DNA from: G965230065 sp965230065
Lineage (GTDB): Bacteria; Bacteroidota; Bacteroidia; Cytophagales; Cyclobacteriaceae
Length of the DNA: 64,000 nt
Direction of reading: 5' to 3'
NCBI GenBank assembly: GCA_965230065.1
Contig: OZ245942.1
Span: 5,332,001 to 5,396,000 of the forward strand
The notes below the pieces were generated by a model. It was given only the letters and a program-made list of their open reading frames with translations. It made no database searches and had not been told where the DNA came from. Of this stretch, positions 52,822 through 61,903 are shown in pieces; within the stretch, counting starts at the first letter, position 1; each line of letters begins with the position of its first letter. The translations under genes were made by a program, and so were the position numbers.

Positions 52822-53682
52822 TTACAATTTCTCAAAAACCAACATCCGGTATTCCAAAAGGCCATTGAGCAAACATTTTTGAAGGGCATCTCCTCCCCTT
52901 AAGGACCGGAAATATTGAGAGTGGTAAGCAAGCTTTCCCAATAGTTTTACCAATACTTCAATGAATTGGTCTCGGGGCCTTCTCAATTCAAGGTGTGGCG
53001 TAAGGTCTTGGTTTTCAGTAAGTTTCAGTCTGTGGGTTAGAGCAATTTTTTCAATATTTTTGGTGGTGATCAAACTACCGGCCATCCAGCCTTTTGCCAC
53101 ATCTTCCAGCCATTGTTTTTGTTTGGCAGGCAAATTTGAATAGTTCCCTTTCTCAGTGAGGAAATCATCAATCAGCACAAGTTTACCACCTTTTTCAAGT
53201 ACTCGGGCGCTTTCTTCAAAAAAGGAGGCAGCATCGGGCGCATGAATAAAAGCCTCAATGGCATAAGCGAAATTGATGGGGGGCAATGGGGGCAATTGCA
53301 GGAAATCAGCTTGCATAAATTGGCAGGAATAGCCCAGCTTTTGATTAATATCTTTTGCTATTGCCACTTGTTTGTTGCTGATGGTAACGCCTGTATATTT
53401 AGCCTTGCCGGCAAAGTGTTCGTTGAGGTAGAATAAGGTTGAACCAACCCCACAGCCCAGGTCAAGGATTTCGGGGGGTGAAGATGTTGAGGCTTTTTTC
53501 AACGCTTGCAGGATGAGCTTATTGGCATATTCCTGGGCTTCATCCCTGTTTTTTACACCCGCTCCCCACACGGCCCGGTGAATGCTTTTATTCTTTTTTC
53601 CCGTGCCCAGGGAAAGGAAAAATTCCGTATTATGATCGTAATACTTTTTTACCTGTTGCGCAGTGAGTGAAGGCTTTTTCAT
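52822..53682 (-). CDS. Class I SAM-dependent methyltransferase
   Basis: 286 aa. Motif I ILDLGCGVGSTLFYL (about residue 75), followed by YTGVTISNKQVAIA, FMQADFLQLP and ARVLEKGGKLVLIDDF. The VTISNKQ segment and the overall length are like small-molecule O/C-methyltransferases (tocopherol or rebeccamycin type). It starts at ATG 53682, sharing one base with the FkbM stop (TGATG), so it is translationally coupled. Confidence 0.9.
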   Translation of the reverse strand: MKKPSLTAQQVKKYYDHNTEFFLSLGTGKKNKSIHRAVWGAGVKNRDEAQEYANKLILQALKKASTSSPPEILDLGCGVGSTLFYLNEHFAGKAKYTGVTISNKQVAIAKDINQKLGYSCQFMQADFLQLPPLPPINFAYAIEAFIHAPDAASFFEESARVLEKGGKLVLIDDFLTEKGNYSNLPAKQKQWLEDVAKGWMAGSLITTKNIEKIALTHRLKLTENQDLTPHLELRRPRDQFIEVLVKLLGKLAYHSQYFRSLRGGDALQKCLLNGLLEYRMLVFEKL

Positions 53683-54440
53683 CAAATATCAGTCTGGGGT
53701 TTCAGCCGGGCATAAAAATCCCCGTACGCCTCATCAGGTTGGTAATTGCTAAAGATTTCTTTCATTTGGGTGGCAGAGATCCATTTTTTTTCATTCATTT
53801 TTTGGGATTCACCACACGACCAGTTGTATTCGTAATCACCAATTTTTTCTAAGAGTGTAATGCACTCAATGGCCCGCTCAGTGGTTTTTGGGTAAAATTC
53901 CACCGACAAAGTCGGAATAGGGCAGGTGAGCCCCCGGAGGGCTTCGGCCTCATAATTTTCAATATCCAGTTTGCAGAATACAGGCATACCAAACTCTTCA
54001 ATCAACGCATCTAAAGTAGTTACTTTTACCGCAATGGTTTCTTCCCACACACATTCATAAGAAGCGTCATTGGCCATCGTATTTCTCCAGTGCTCATCGG
54101 CCAGCGTGCTGATCGTGGGGCTTAGTTGGTTGATGTACATGGTGGCCTCACCACTTTTTTCTCCCACCGCTTTTCTTTCAAAATGAATATTTTGTTTATC
54201 GCCCAATCGCTTTTGCATATAATCCATGCACAGGGGCTGGGGTTCCACAGCTACCACACTGGCACCTAAATGATGCCAGGCTTCTGTACGGTTACCCAAA
54301 TGCGCCCCTAAATCAAAACACAGGTCACCCGGCTTAATAAATTGACGGTAAAAACTCATCAACCTGCGCCGGTTAAAGGGTTTCCAGTAATAAATGGCGA
54401 TGGAACGTAAAATTCCCAGTCTTTCCCGAAGTGTTGGCAT
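53682..54440 (-). CDS. FkbM family methyltransferase
   Basis: 252 aa FkbM-type SAM methyltransferase, typically methylating sugar or polyketide hydroxyls. CFDLGAHLGNRTEAWHHLGA (motif I), VVAVEPQPLCMDYM, TISTLADEHW, and VTTLDALIEEFGMPVFCKLDIENYEAEAL with the FkbM-characteristic KIDIEGxE-like stretch. A short hydrophobic N-terminus is absent. Upstream of and coupled to the other methyltransferase. Confidence 0.92.
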   Translation of the reverse strand: MPTLRERLGILRSIAIYYWKPFNRRRLMSFYRQFIKPGDLCFDLGAHLGNRTEAWHHLGASVVAVEPQPLCMDYMQKRLGDKQNIHFERKAVGEKSGEATMYINQLSPTISTLADEHWRNTMANDASYECVWEETIAVKVTTLDALIEEFGMPVFCKLDIENYEAEALRGLTCPIPTLSVEFYPKTTERAIECITLLEKIGDYEYNWSCGESQKMNEKKWISATQMKEIFSNYQPDEAYGDFYARLKPQTDI

Positions 54441-54526
54441 GTTTAGTTTCTTGCTAAGAAAATATATCTTAGCCCAATATTTATGAATGGTTTACGTAAA
54501 AGCAAATTGTTTTGGTTAGAAAGTCA

Positions 54527-56134
54527 ATGTTCAGAGAAAATTTACTACTGATTATCTTATCCGCCTGTGTGGTAATTACGGCTTTTGTTTTCAAAATCAA
54601 TACGCGTTACAACGTTGGAATAGACGGCATTCAATACATAGCCTACACAAAAAATTTTATAGACGGAAACGGCATCGCATTCAGCAACACCCTGCTTGCC
54701 GATTTAGCCAAAACTATCTTCGTCTCCATGCAGGGCTATCCTCCAGGCTATTGTTTGCTGTTGGGCACGGCTGGCATTATGGGAGTAGACCTCTTACTTG
54801 CAAATGCTTTGTTGGATGCCCTGGCCATCATCATTTTTTATTTCACCTCGGTTTTTGTGCTCATACTTCTGGGGTTTGCAAAACGTTTGCTCATCATTTT
54901 TGCTTTGCTCAGTATTTTCTTCCTACCTCCTTTTTTTTACGGCAATAGTTCAGATTTATGGTCTGCTGTGTTTTTTCAGGGAGGCGTTGCAATGGCTTTG
55001 TATATGGTTCGTTATCAAAAGCTAAATCTGCGTTATTTTCTGTTTTTGGGTATCATACTATTTGGAGCTGCTTTGGTGCGGTATGCCTATTATCCTCTGG
55101 TGTTTGTGGTGCCTTGTGTGTTGGGGTGGTTGGCTTATCATCAAAATAATCAAAAACTCTGGAAAGGAGTAGGGCTGTCAACCTTTGTACTGGCAGCTTG
55201 TATTTTGGCCTTATCAGCATACCAAAAGATGAACACTGGCACCATGGTTTACCTGAATCAGGGCTTTGCCATTCCGGATGAACGTCTGCTTTATCCTGAA
55301 AACCTTGAAAAGTTTGACCCTTTTGTGCTGAATTCGTTTTTTGACCTGGATTTGCTGATGAGTGAAGTAGAGCAAGCCTGGGTCGTAAAATCGGTACACG
55401 GGTTTTCTTTGCTCGTATCCATCATCATATTGGTGTTTATTGTACGTCAAATCTTTTTTGTTAATAAAAGCCATAGGTCAATCACCCATCCGGTTTGGCA
55501 AACTTATCTAATGTTGGGGATACTCAGCACTATGGTCATCATAGGCTTACTGGCAGCCCTTTCCCTGAAAGACCCCCGGCAAATTTGGGGTGAGTGGACG
55601 TATGTGGAGGAAACCCGGTACTACATGCCTGCCATGGTTTTTATACTGATTTATGCCTTGTCTTTGTTAGAAAACAAAAGTGTTCATCGGAACATTCGTG
55701 TATTTACCATCATACTTCTTTTCATGAGCTTTGCCTTTACGACAGGCTTGTGGTTTTCTCACCATTATAAAGGTTTGAAGCGGAAAAACGAGAAAATTGC
55801 CATCTATCACAAAACCAAAGAGCTGGTAAAAAAATCTTCAAAGAAGGTAGTTTACGCTGAAGCAGGAATCTCCAACATGTATTTTGTTTCCATTGCCGGA
55901 GCCACTCCGCTGATGAAGTTGGTGGATACTGAAAAATTACTGATGGAAAATCAATACGAGCAGCTTTTACAGAAAAAAAAGCTAACTGCTTCTGAGCCAG
56001 TGTTATTGCTGGTGCGTACTTATGCTTCTGAGCCTGCTTCTTTAGATTTTGTGAAAAAGTTTAACGGGGAAAAAGTGTTATCCTTTTCAGAATCAGACGT
56101 TTATGTAATAGAAATAAATGCTTCAATTAACTGA
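54527..56134 (+). CDS. Polytopic membrane protein, glycosyltransferase 39-like
   Basis: 535 aa with about 11 membrane helices. After helix 1 the loop YNVGIDGIQYIAYTKNFIDGNG resembles the first periplasmic loop of PMT/ArnT-type (GT-C) glycosyltransferases, where an Asp is catalytic. A soluble C-terminal domain (about 430-535) follows. It probably transfers a sugar from a polyprenyl carrier to a surface acceptor. Two GT2-related genes nearby, convergent with it, could supply that carrier. ATG 54527 is preferred over TTG 54512. Confidence 0.8.
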   Translation: MFRENLLLIILSACVVITAFVFKINTRYNVGIDGIQYIAYTKNFIDGNGIAFSNTLLADLAKTIFVSMQGYPPGYCLLLGTAGIMGVDLLLANALLDALAIIIFYFTSVFVLILLGFAKRLLIIFALLSIFFLPPFFYGNSSDLWSAVFFQGGVAMALYMVRYQKLNLRYFLFLGIILFGAALVRYAYYPLVFVVPCVLGWLAYHQNNQKLWKGVGLSTFVLAACILALSAYQKMNTGTMVYLNQGFAIPDERLLYPENLEKFDPFVLNSFFDLDLLMSEVEQAWVVKSVHGFSLLVSIIILVFIVRQIFFVNKSHRSITHPVWQTYLMLGILSTMVIIGLLAALSLKDPRQIWGEWTYVEETRYYMPAMVFILIYALSLLENKSVHRNIRVFTIILLFMSFAFTTGLWFSHHYKGLKRKNEKIAIYHKTKELVKKSSKKVVYAEAGISNMYFVSIAGATPLMKLVDTEKLLMENQYEQLLQKKKLTASEPVLLLVRTYASEPASLDFVKKFNGEKVLSFSESDVYVIEINASIN

Positions 56135-56482
56135 TGATTGAGGACTATCTTCAGGTTTATCTAAATGTATGGCATTTTCAATAGCCCCTTTTCTGATGAG
56201 TGTCGTTTGTATGGCTTCCAGCTTTTTCAGTTTAGAATACAAGAAGAGGAAAGAGGCATAAAAAAGAATGATGGTGAGGTAAAGGATGAGATCGGCCCCG
56301 CGGCCTACGCCTACAAAATGCGCCACTTTGTTGGATAACTCAGGAAATAAAACAAAGACAATACCCACCAAAAACAGGATAAAAAAGAGGAGGCGGTTGA
56401 TGATTTTATTTTTAAAATAAAAGACATATATAAACATCAGCAGCAAAAGCAGGGGGATGAGTAAAATTTGAATAAGGTTCAT
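56123..56482 (-). CDS. DUF2304 membrane protein
   Basis: 119 aa with three hydrophobic segments and the family motif VGVGRGADLILYLTIILF. DUF2304 proteins are usually encoded beside dolichyl-phosphate-type glycosyltransferases and are thought to assist them in the membrane. It overlaps the GT2 gene by 4 bases, matching that arrangement. Its 3' end overlaps the convergent GT39-like gene by 12 bases. Confidence 0.88.
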   Translation of the reverse strand: MNLIQILLIPLLLLLMFIYVFYFKNKIINRLLFFILFLVGIVFVLFPELSNKVAHFVGVGRGADLILYLTIILFYASFLFLYSKLKKLEAIQTTLIRKGAIENAIHLDKPEDSPQSSVN

Positions 56483-57153
56483 GATACGCGGTTTAAAAGT
56501 AAGTCAATAAATATGTTAATGGCATTCCAGGACGACTGTCCTTTTTGTTTAGAATATGCCGAATAAATGATTTGTGTGGGGCACTCACAATATTTCAGTT
56601 TATTGTCTTTGATTTGCTTGAGGATTTCAGTGGCATGTGCCATGCGGTTTTCTGAAATGCAAATTGCGTTGCAGGCTTTTTTATTCATTGCCCTGAAGCC
56701 ATTGTGCGCGTCAGTTAACCACAAGCCTGTAAAAATAAAATTGATGGTTCGGGCTATTTGAAGTACAAATTTGCGGAAAGTCGGGATCTTTTGTGTGTGC
56801 TCAGGCTTTAAAAACCTGGAACCCAATACCACATCGGCTTCCTTTTGTAAAATAGGGGTTAACAATTGTTGAATATCGTTAGCCTGGTGTTGGCCGTCAG
56901 CATCAAAATGTACGGCAATATCAGCTCCTTGGGCGAGCGCATATTGCATACCCGTTTGCAAGGCAGCCCCTTGTCCGAGGTTTACGGCATGTTTCAAGTA
57001 ATGGATAGGTAAACCCTTGATTTGCAGTAATATATCTTCATCAGACCCATCGTCAACAACAATTACTTCATAATTAGCATCCAGCACCTGAAGCACTGTT
57101 TGGCGGATAATGCCCGCTTCGTTATAACAGGGAATGATTACAAATATTCTCAT
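56479..57153 (-). CDS. Family 2 glycosyltransferase (polyprenyl-phosphate type)
   Basis: 224 aa GT2 enzyme without membrane helices. FVIIPCYNEAGIIRQTVLQV, EVIVVDDGSDED, NLGQGAALQTGMQYAL and HFDADGQHQANDI with the catalytic DxD, then LGSRFL and TDAHNGFRAMNKKA. Likely makes a polyprenyl-phosphate sugar together with the coupled DUF2304 protein. Confidence 0.93.
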   Translation of the reverse strand: MRIFVIIPCYNEAGIIRQTVLQVLDANYEVIVVDDGSDEDILLQIKGLPIHYLKHAVNLGQGAALQTGMQYALAQGADIAVHFDADGQHQANDIQQLLTPILQKEADVVLGSRFLKPEHTQKIPTFRKFVLQIARTINFIFTGLWLTDAHNGFRAMNKKACNAICISENRMAHATEILKQIKDNKLKYCECPTQIIYSAYSKQKGQSSWNAINIFIDLLLNRVS

Positions 57154-57183
57154 AATTCAGGCAATCATGATTCCTGCAATTTA

Positions 57184-57216
57184 TAAAAAAATATCCCGGT
57201 AATGCCTGGCCGGGAT
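57184..57216 (-). terminator. Intrinsic terminator of the gene at 57271
   Basis: On the minus strand ATCCCGG (57216-57210) pairs with CCGGGAT (57199-57193), followed by a run of seven T (57191-57185). It separates the lipoprotein gene from the glycosyltransferase gene. Confidence 0.82.
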
Positions 57217-57270
57217 AGAAGAAACTATACTTTCGTCAAGATAGCGTACACCCTCTACGTAAAGACTGGG

Positions 57271-57981
57271 TTAGTGACCAATTGTCTCCTGCAAATTACT
57301 CCTAAGCAGCAAAGCGGCTGAGGCACTGGCAACCAATAATTTCATATCATCAGGGATGTTGTTTTTAATAATTACTTTGCCTTTGTTCAGGGTTTCTACT
57401 GCGCCAATCACTATTTCATTTTCCGTAAATTCATAACCCAATGGTTCGCCCCATGTGTTTGTGCCCCGATCGGTATGCTGAATTTCCCTGATATCAATAC
57501 GCTTGTTTTCTTGTTGCATAAAGCCCACAAAATCATTAGCAGGTAGTTTGTTGTAATTTTTCTGTACCAGAAATTGCCAGGGCTTAGCTGCATTGTCGGT
57601 GATAATTACTCCTGAAAACACCTCTTTATCTTTCAGCGATACCTCAAACATTTCTCCCAGCATAGGTAAATCCTGAACGGTGGCTTTGCCCAGGCAATAT
57701 ACCTCGGCCCAGTGGTTTCCTTCATTGATCTGAAATTGCAATTTTTCTTTAGCTCCCTGAAATTGCACCAGGAAAGGAATATCATAACTGAATGTCCAGC
57801 CTCTTTTTACTTTTTCAGACTGATAGGGGCCAAATGAAAGCTTTTGGTGTACCATCCAGCCTTGGCGGCCCTGGACTTCATAAGTTTGAGCTTCATTTTT
57901 CAAGGAATCGTTTACCATCATTGCCGGGGAGCATCCTATGCTAAACACGGCAACCCATAACAGGGCTTTGTTAAGTTTCAT
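57271..57981 (-). CDS. Hypothetical lipoprotein
   Basis: 236 aa. Lipoprotein-type signal (LLWVAVFSIGCSPAMMVND). The rest is predicted mainly beta with conserved-looking Trp/Gly segments (GWTFSYDIPFLVQFQGA, GNHWAEVYCLG, TNTWGEPLGYEFTENE). No family recognised. Many similar proteins occur singly in Bacteroidota genomes. It has its own terminator, and the long divergent region upstream includes an inverted repeat (58098-58204). Confidence 0.75.
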   Translation of the reverse strand: MKLNKALLWVAVFSIGCSPAMMVNDSLKNEAQTYEVQGRQGWMVHQKLSFGPYQSEKVKRGWTFSYDIPFLVQFQGAKEKLQFQINEGNHWAEVYCLGKATVQDLPMLGEMFEVSLKDKEVFSGVIITDNAAKPWQFLVQKNYNKLPANDFVGFMQQENKRIDIREIQHTDRGTNTWGEPLGYEFTENEIVIGAVETLNKGKVIIKNNIPDDMKLLVASASAALLLRSNLQETIGH

Positions 57982-58097
57982 ACTTTATTTTCTTTAAATT
58001 GTGGGTTGAAAGTAAAAATTGAATACGTTTTCCTTGTAGGAAAGATGCAGTTTGAAGAGCTTGTGGCTAACTTTATTTTTTAGAACGGAAAGGTGGT

Positions 58098-58204
58098 ATA
58101 TTGGAAGAGTGGAATAATGGGTTGACTCATGATTATTTTTTCGATTTCTGCAAGCTGGCTTCATTTACATAATCCATTATTCCAGCATTCCATTTCTCCA
58201 ATAT
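58098..58204. repeat. Two-stem inverted repeat in a divergent promoter region
   Basis: ATATTGGA (58098-58105) pairs with TCCAATAT (58197-58204), and TGGAATAATGG (58110-58120) pairs perfectly with CCATTATTCCA (58174-58184). The 5- and 12-base gaps between stems make an internal loop. Located between divergent genes, so it is not a terminator. Confidence 0.7.
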
Positions 58205-58253
58205 TTCAAACTCCATATTAAATAATGCCTTGTATTAATGAAACTACCGACGT

Positions 58254-59417
58254 ATGAAAACACCCATGAATAATGAATTTAAAACACTGGGAAAAGTAAG
58301 CAAAAAGGTATTGAGAAGGTTGTTGAACAATCCGCTCAATCCTTTGCGTATTGGGCAAAACTCTTACAAACTAAGTGAGAAGGCCGGGGCACCACCGGGT
58401 ACTTTGGTTTATACAGGTATTAGTACAGATGAAGTTGCGGAAATCTCTTTGCACCAATATGCCGGTGATGAAATAGAAACCTACAAAAGTGATAAACTGG
58501 AGGAGGTTTTGCGTAAATTACAGCCCGATCAATCCAACTGGATCAATATCAGTGCCCTGAATAATGTAGATATCATTCGACAAATTGGCGAGTATTTTTC
58601 TTTAGATCCCCTGGTGTTGGAAGACATACTCACTACCCAGCTATTGCCCAATACTGAAGATTACGAACGTTACATCTTTTTTACCCTGAAAATGCTGAGT
58701 ATCAATCCCGAAACCCAGCGGGTAGAGCAGGAGCATGTGAGTTTTATCCTGGGTGATAATTATCTCATTTCATTTCAGGAAAGAAAGGCTGACGTGCTGG
58801 ACCCGGTCCGCCAGCGCATTAAAAACGCCAAGGGGCGCATCAGGACAAGAGGGATAGATTACCTGCTATATGCCCTGATAGATGTGATTGTGGATAATTA
58901 TTATCTGATTACGGAAGACCTGAACGAAAAAATTTCAGAACTGGAACTCATCATGCTGGACGAACCCGAGCAGGAAGCTATTGAAAGGGTGGTGGGTTAT
59001 AAAAAAAGGTTGCTGCACCTTAAGCGGGTGATTTATCCTTTGCGGGATGCTTTGAGAAAAATGGTGAAAGAGGAAGAGGAAGTGTTGATTTCGGAACAAA
59101 CAGTTCGCTTTTTCGACGATGTGATCGGCAACGTGGAGCATATCATCCAGACGTTGGAAACACAGCGGGAGATGCTTACGCAGCTGATGGAATTGTATAT
59201 GTCCACCATGAGCCACCGCATGAATAATGTGATGAAGACACTCACCATTATTGCTACCATTTTTATTCCACTCACTTTTGTGGCCGGAGTTTACGGAATG
59301 AATTTTGAAAACATGCCCGAATTAGGATGGGAATGGGGCTACCCGGCAGTCTGGGGTATTATGATTACTTTGGGGTTAATCATGTTTCTGTACATGAAAT
59401 CGAAAAAGTGGTTTTAA
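58254..59417 (+). CDS. corA: Magnesium/cobalt transporter CorA
   Basis: 387 aa pentameric Mg2+ channel. Large cytoplasmic N-terminal domain, two C-terminal helices with the signature GMNFENMPE after helix 1 (IATIFIPLTFVAGVYGMNF) and a basic C-terminus. Somewhat longer than E. coli CorA owing to about 60 extra N-terminal residues, usual for the Bacteroidota type. ATG 58254, with a second Met four codons downstream as an alternative. Confidence 0.96.
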   Translation: MKTPMNNEFKTLGKVSKKVLRRLLNNPLNPLRIGQNSYKLSEKAGAPPGTLVYTGISTDEVAEISLHQYAGDEIETYKSDKLEEVLRKLQPDQSNWINISALNNVDIIRQIGEYFSLDPLVLEDILTTQLLPNTEDYERYIFFTLKMLSINPETQRVEQEHVSFILGDNYLISFQERKADVLDPVRQRIKNAKGRIRTRGIDYLLYALIDVIVDNYYLITEDLNEKISELELIMLDEPEQEAIERVVGYKKRLLHLKRVIYPLRDALRKMVKEEEEVLISEQTVRFFDDVIGNVEHIIQTLETQREMLTQLMELYMSTMSHRMNNVMKTLTIIATIFIPLTFVAGVYGMNFENMPELGWEWGYPAVWGIMITLGLIMFLYMKSKKWF

Positions 59418-59506
59418 AAAATTTGAAAAAACTCCCGGATTTGTGAACAATCTGCTAAAGAAATTTCGTACAAAATAATAAATACTATAATTTCGCAAAG
59501 AAGTTT

Positions 59507-59565
59507 GAAGACCGGAGACCGAAGACCGAAGTATCCATCACTTCAGTCTCCGGTTCTCAGTCTTC
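59507..59565. repeat. Inverted repeat with GACCGAA-type units
   Basis: 25-base arms (59507-59531 and 59541-59565) around a 9-base loop, pairing at 19 of 25 positions, most differences being G-T compatible. The left arm is GAAGACCGGAGACC then GAAGACCGAAG, a 7-base unit repeated about three times. Lies between corA and the cupin gene. Confidence 0.72.
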
Positions 59566-59592
59566 TGACTATTCACTAAAAACTAAATAAAC

Positions 59593-60495
59593 ATGGCACT
59601 AGATATCAACCACCCGGTAGATAGGGTAGAAGGCATTACCCGCGAAGAGTTTCAGGAGAAATATATGAAACCACAAAAACCGGTCGTAATTCGAGGTTTA
59701 CTCAAAGACTCTCCCTGCTACACTAAGTGGACGATAGATTACTTCAAAGAAGTTGCAGGTGATGTAGAGGTGGGGTGTTTTAAAAACCGGAAAGAAGACC
59801 TGGATAAAACCCTGAAACACCCCAATGTGAAAATGAAATTTGGGGAATACCTGGACATTATCAAAAATGAAGAGACAGATTTGAGGTTGCACCTTTTCAA
59901 TGTGTTCAAATACAAGCCTGAGTTGCTGGACGATTTTAAGTTCCCCAACATTGCTGACAATTTCCTGAAAGGCTTTCCGTATATGTTTTTTGGAGGTAAA
60001 GGGTCTGTAGCCCGCATGCACCAGGATATTGACTTATCCAACGTTTTTCTCAATCAATTCGCCGGAAAAAGAAGGGTCGTGTTATTCCACCCTAAATATT
60101 CTGACCTGCTTTACCGCTATCCGTTTAATGTGCATACCGGCGTTGATATTAATGAGCCAGATTACGAGGAATTCCCCGGATTAGAATATGTAAAAGGTTA
60201 TGAAACGGTAATTTCCCATGGTGATACTTTGTTTATGCCAGGCGAGTATTGGCACTACATAGAGTATGTAGAAGGAGGGTTTGGCATGAGTTTGCGTTCA
60301 TTGAACCCCTATGTTTCAAAAAGATTGGAAGGGTTATATAAAATTACCGTATTATCAAACATTGACGATCTGATGCGGAAAACCATGGGCGACAAATGGT
60401 TCAAGACAAAAGAGAAGATGGCTGAAAGCAGGGCAAATAGCGCAATTCGAAAAATCAAAAAGAGTTCAAAAGATGTTGAAGAAACACTTGCATAA
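59593..60495 (+). CDS. Cupin-like (JmjC-type) oxygenase domain protein
   Basis: 300 aa protein of the cupin_8 group (FIH/JmjC-like Fe(II)/2-oxoglutarate oxygenases). PQKPVVIRGLLKDSP at the N-terminus, iron ligands H143 and D145 in RMHQDIDLSNVFL, and H221 in GEYWHYIEYV, preceded by the ISHGDTLFMPG turn. It probably hydroxylates a protein or small molecule, but the substrate is unknown. Monocistronic, with a strong terminator. Confidence 0.88.
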   Translation: MALDINHPVDRVEGITREEFQEKYMKPQKPVVIRGLLKDSPCYTKWTIDYFKEVAGDVEVGCFKNRKEDLDKTLKHPNVKMKFGEYLDIIKNEETDLRLHLFNVFKYKPELLDDFKFPNIADNFLKGFPYMFFGGKGSVARMHQDIDLSNVFLNQFAGKRRVVLFHPKYSDLLYRYPFNVHTGVDINEPDYEEFPGLEYVKGYETVISHGDTLFMPGEYWHYIEYVEGGFGMSLRSLNPYVSKRLEGLYKITVLSNIDDLMRKTMGDKWFKTKEKMAESRANSAIRKIKKSSKDVEETLA

Positions 60496-60533
60496 AACTG
60501 TGCTGTAGTGTTTTTCAGATATTCAATAGAGTA

Positions 60534-60556
60534 GAGGGCAATTTGCCCTCTTTTTT
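60534..60556 (+). terminator. Intrinsic terminator after the cupin gene
   Basis: GAGGGCAA (60534-60541) and TTGCCCTC (60543-60550) followed by TTTTTT. Very tight loop in the fully paired form. The real loop is probably 3-5 bases. Confidence 0.85.
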
Positions 60557-60639
60557 ATTTATATAACCTGCCTCAGCACTTTGCTATGAATAGCAGAATG
60601 GTTATTTTAGACCGTACCAGTACATACTAACATTTTTCT

Positions 60640-61515
60640 ATGCCTGAAGAGGACCAAAATATTAGATTAAACGATATCCTAGATATGATAGGAAGGTTGG
60701 CTGCCTTGGATTTTTCTAAGTTATTGCCTGTTTCTGATAAGTATGATAGAATGGATGCTATTGCCCTTGGCCTGAATATGTTGAGTGAGGAATTGAATGC
60801 CAATGTAGTAGAAAAAGCGAAGTTGGACGAAGTAAACAGCAAACTTGAGAAATTTGCCTATACCACTGCCCATGACCTGAAGTCTCCTTTGAATGCTATT
60901 GAGGGCCTCCTTCGCCTGCTTGAGGAAAGTATAGATGACAATGATATCAATGAAACAAAACTCTATATCTCTACATTAAATACAGCTGTAGTACAGATGA
61001 GGGAATTGGTAGAAGATATATTGATTTACTCAAAAACGGATGCACAGGAAGTTAAGCAGGAGAAAATTAACTTAAATATAGTTTTTGAAGATATCGTTAA
61101 AGTAGAGTCGGTTTCAAATAATGCAACCTTCAGAAAAGAAACCACTTTGCCAATGGTATATTTTAACCGCTCAGCCATCTATCAGATCTTCAGAAATTTG
61201 GTGAGTAATGCTATCAAACACTGCGATAAGGAAAATTGTGAAATTACTGTCAGGGCAAAAGAGAAAGACGATCATCATCAGGTAATGATTTCTGATAATG
61301 GCCCTGGAATTGCACCTGAAAATCAGGAAGTTATTTTTGAACTATTTAATAAAATTGATATCAGTAGCCCGGCAGATAGCCACGGGATTGGATTGGCTAC
61401 TGTAAAAAGTTTGCTTGAAGCCCATGGAGAGCGTATTTGGGTAGAATCTGATTTGGGTAAAGGTGCTGCTTTTTATTTTACTTTGACAAAACCGGAATAT
61501 GTACAGGGAATCTGA
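60640..61515 (+). CDS. Soluble sensor histidine kinase
   Basis: 291 aa without membrane helices. A HAMP-like segment (about 18-55: LAALDFSKLLPVSDKYDRMD, then GLNMLSEEL) leads to HisKA with H78 in YTTAHDLKSPLNAI, N-box FRNLVSNAIKH, G1 ISDNGPGIAPEN and G2 GIGLATVKSLLEAHG. No sensor domain and no response regulator gene nearby. Its 3' end overlaps the next small gene by 17 bases, so the kinase and the two small paralogues probably form one operon. Confidence 0.93.
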   Translation: MPEEDQNIRLNDILDMIGRLAALDFSKLLPVSDKYDRMDAIALGLNMLSEELNANVVEKAKLDEVNSKLEKFAYTTAHDLKSPLNAIEGLLRLLEESIDDNDINETKLYISTLNTAVVQMRELVEDILIYSKTDAQEVKQEKINLNIVFEDIVKVESVSNNATFRKETTLPMVYFNRSAIYQIFRNLVSNAIKHCDKENCEITVRAKEKDDHHQVMISDNGPGIAPENQEVIFELFNKIDISSPADSHGIGLATVKSLLEAHGERIWVESDLGKGAAFYFTLTKPEYVQGI

Positions 61516-61873
61516 TAAAATAAAATTTACGCTCCGTCCAGACAACATTTTGTATACAGACTGCTTTCCCAATACAGTCATGACTTTGGCGGATGGTAAG
61601 GAAAGTACCAGAATATCGGGTGAAATGGTGAATTACCAACCTCTTCCCCTTTTATGCGATTTGACCAACGTGGTAAAAATGACCCAGGAATGCCGCAGAC
61701 ATTTTTCCGGGGAAGAGCATGCTAAAACTTTTAGTAAATGTGCCCTTATCGTAACCAGCCCTATCAGTAAAATTATCGGTAATTTTTTTCTGGGACTGAA
61801 TAAACCCATCAAACCTACACGTTTGTTTACCAGCAAGGAAGAAGGGTTAAAATGGTTAAAAGAGACAGACTGA
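61499..61873 (+). CDS. STAS/SpoIIAA-like small protein, copy 1
   Basis: 124 aa, soluble. An N-terminal beta part (KIKFTLRPDNILYTDCFPN), MTLADGKESTR, then LLCDLTNVVKMTQECRRHFS and a C-terminal SKCALIVTSPISKIIGNFFL and PTRLFTSKEEGLKWL. The order strand-helix with SPISKIIGNFF and RLFTSKEEGLKWL is like SpoIIAA/STAS-type proteins that act as phospho-switches, but no phospho-Ser can be assigned. About 70 percent identical by eye to the gene at 61904. Overlaps the histidine kinase. Confidence 0.82.
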   Translation: MYRESDKIKFTLRPDNILYTDCFPNTVMTLADGKESTRISGEMVNYQPLPLLCDLTNVVKMTQECRRHFSGEEHAKTFSKCALIVTSPISKIIGNFFLGLNKPIKPTRLFTSKEEGLKWLKETD

Positions 61874-61903
61874 GGTAGTTTATTTGTTTAAACACAATAA
61901 GCA

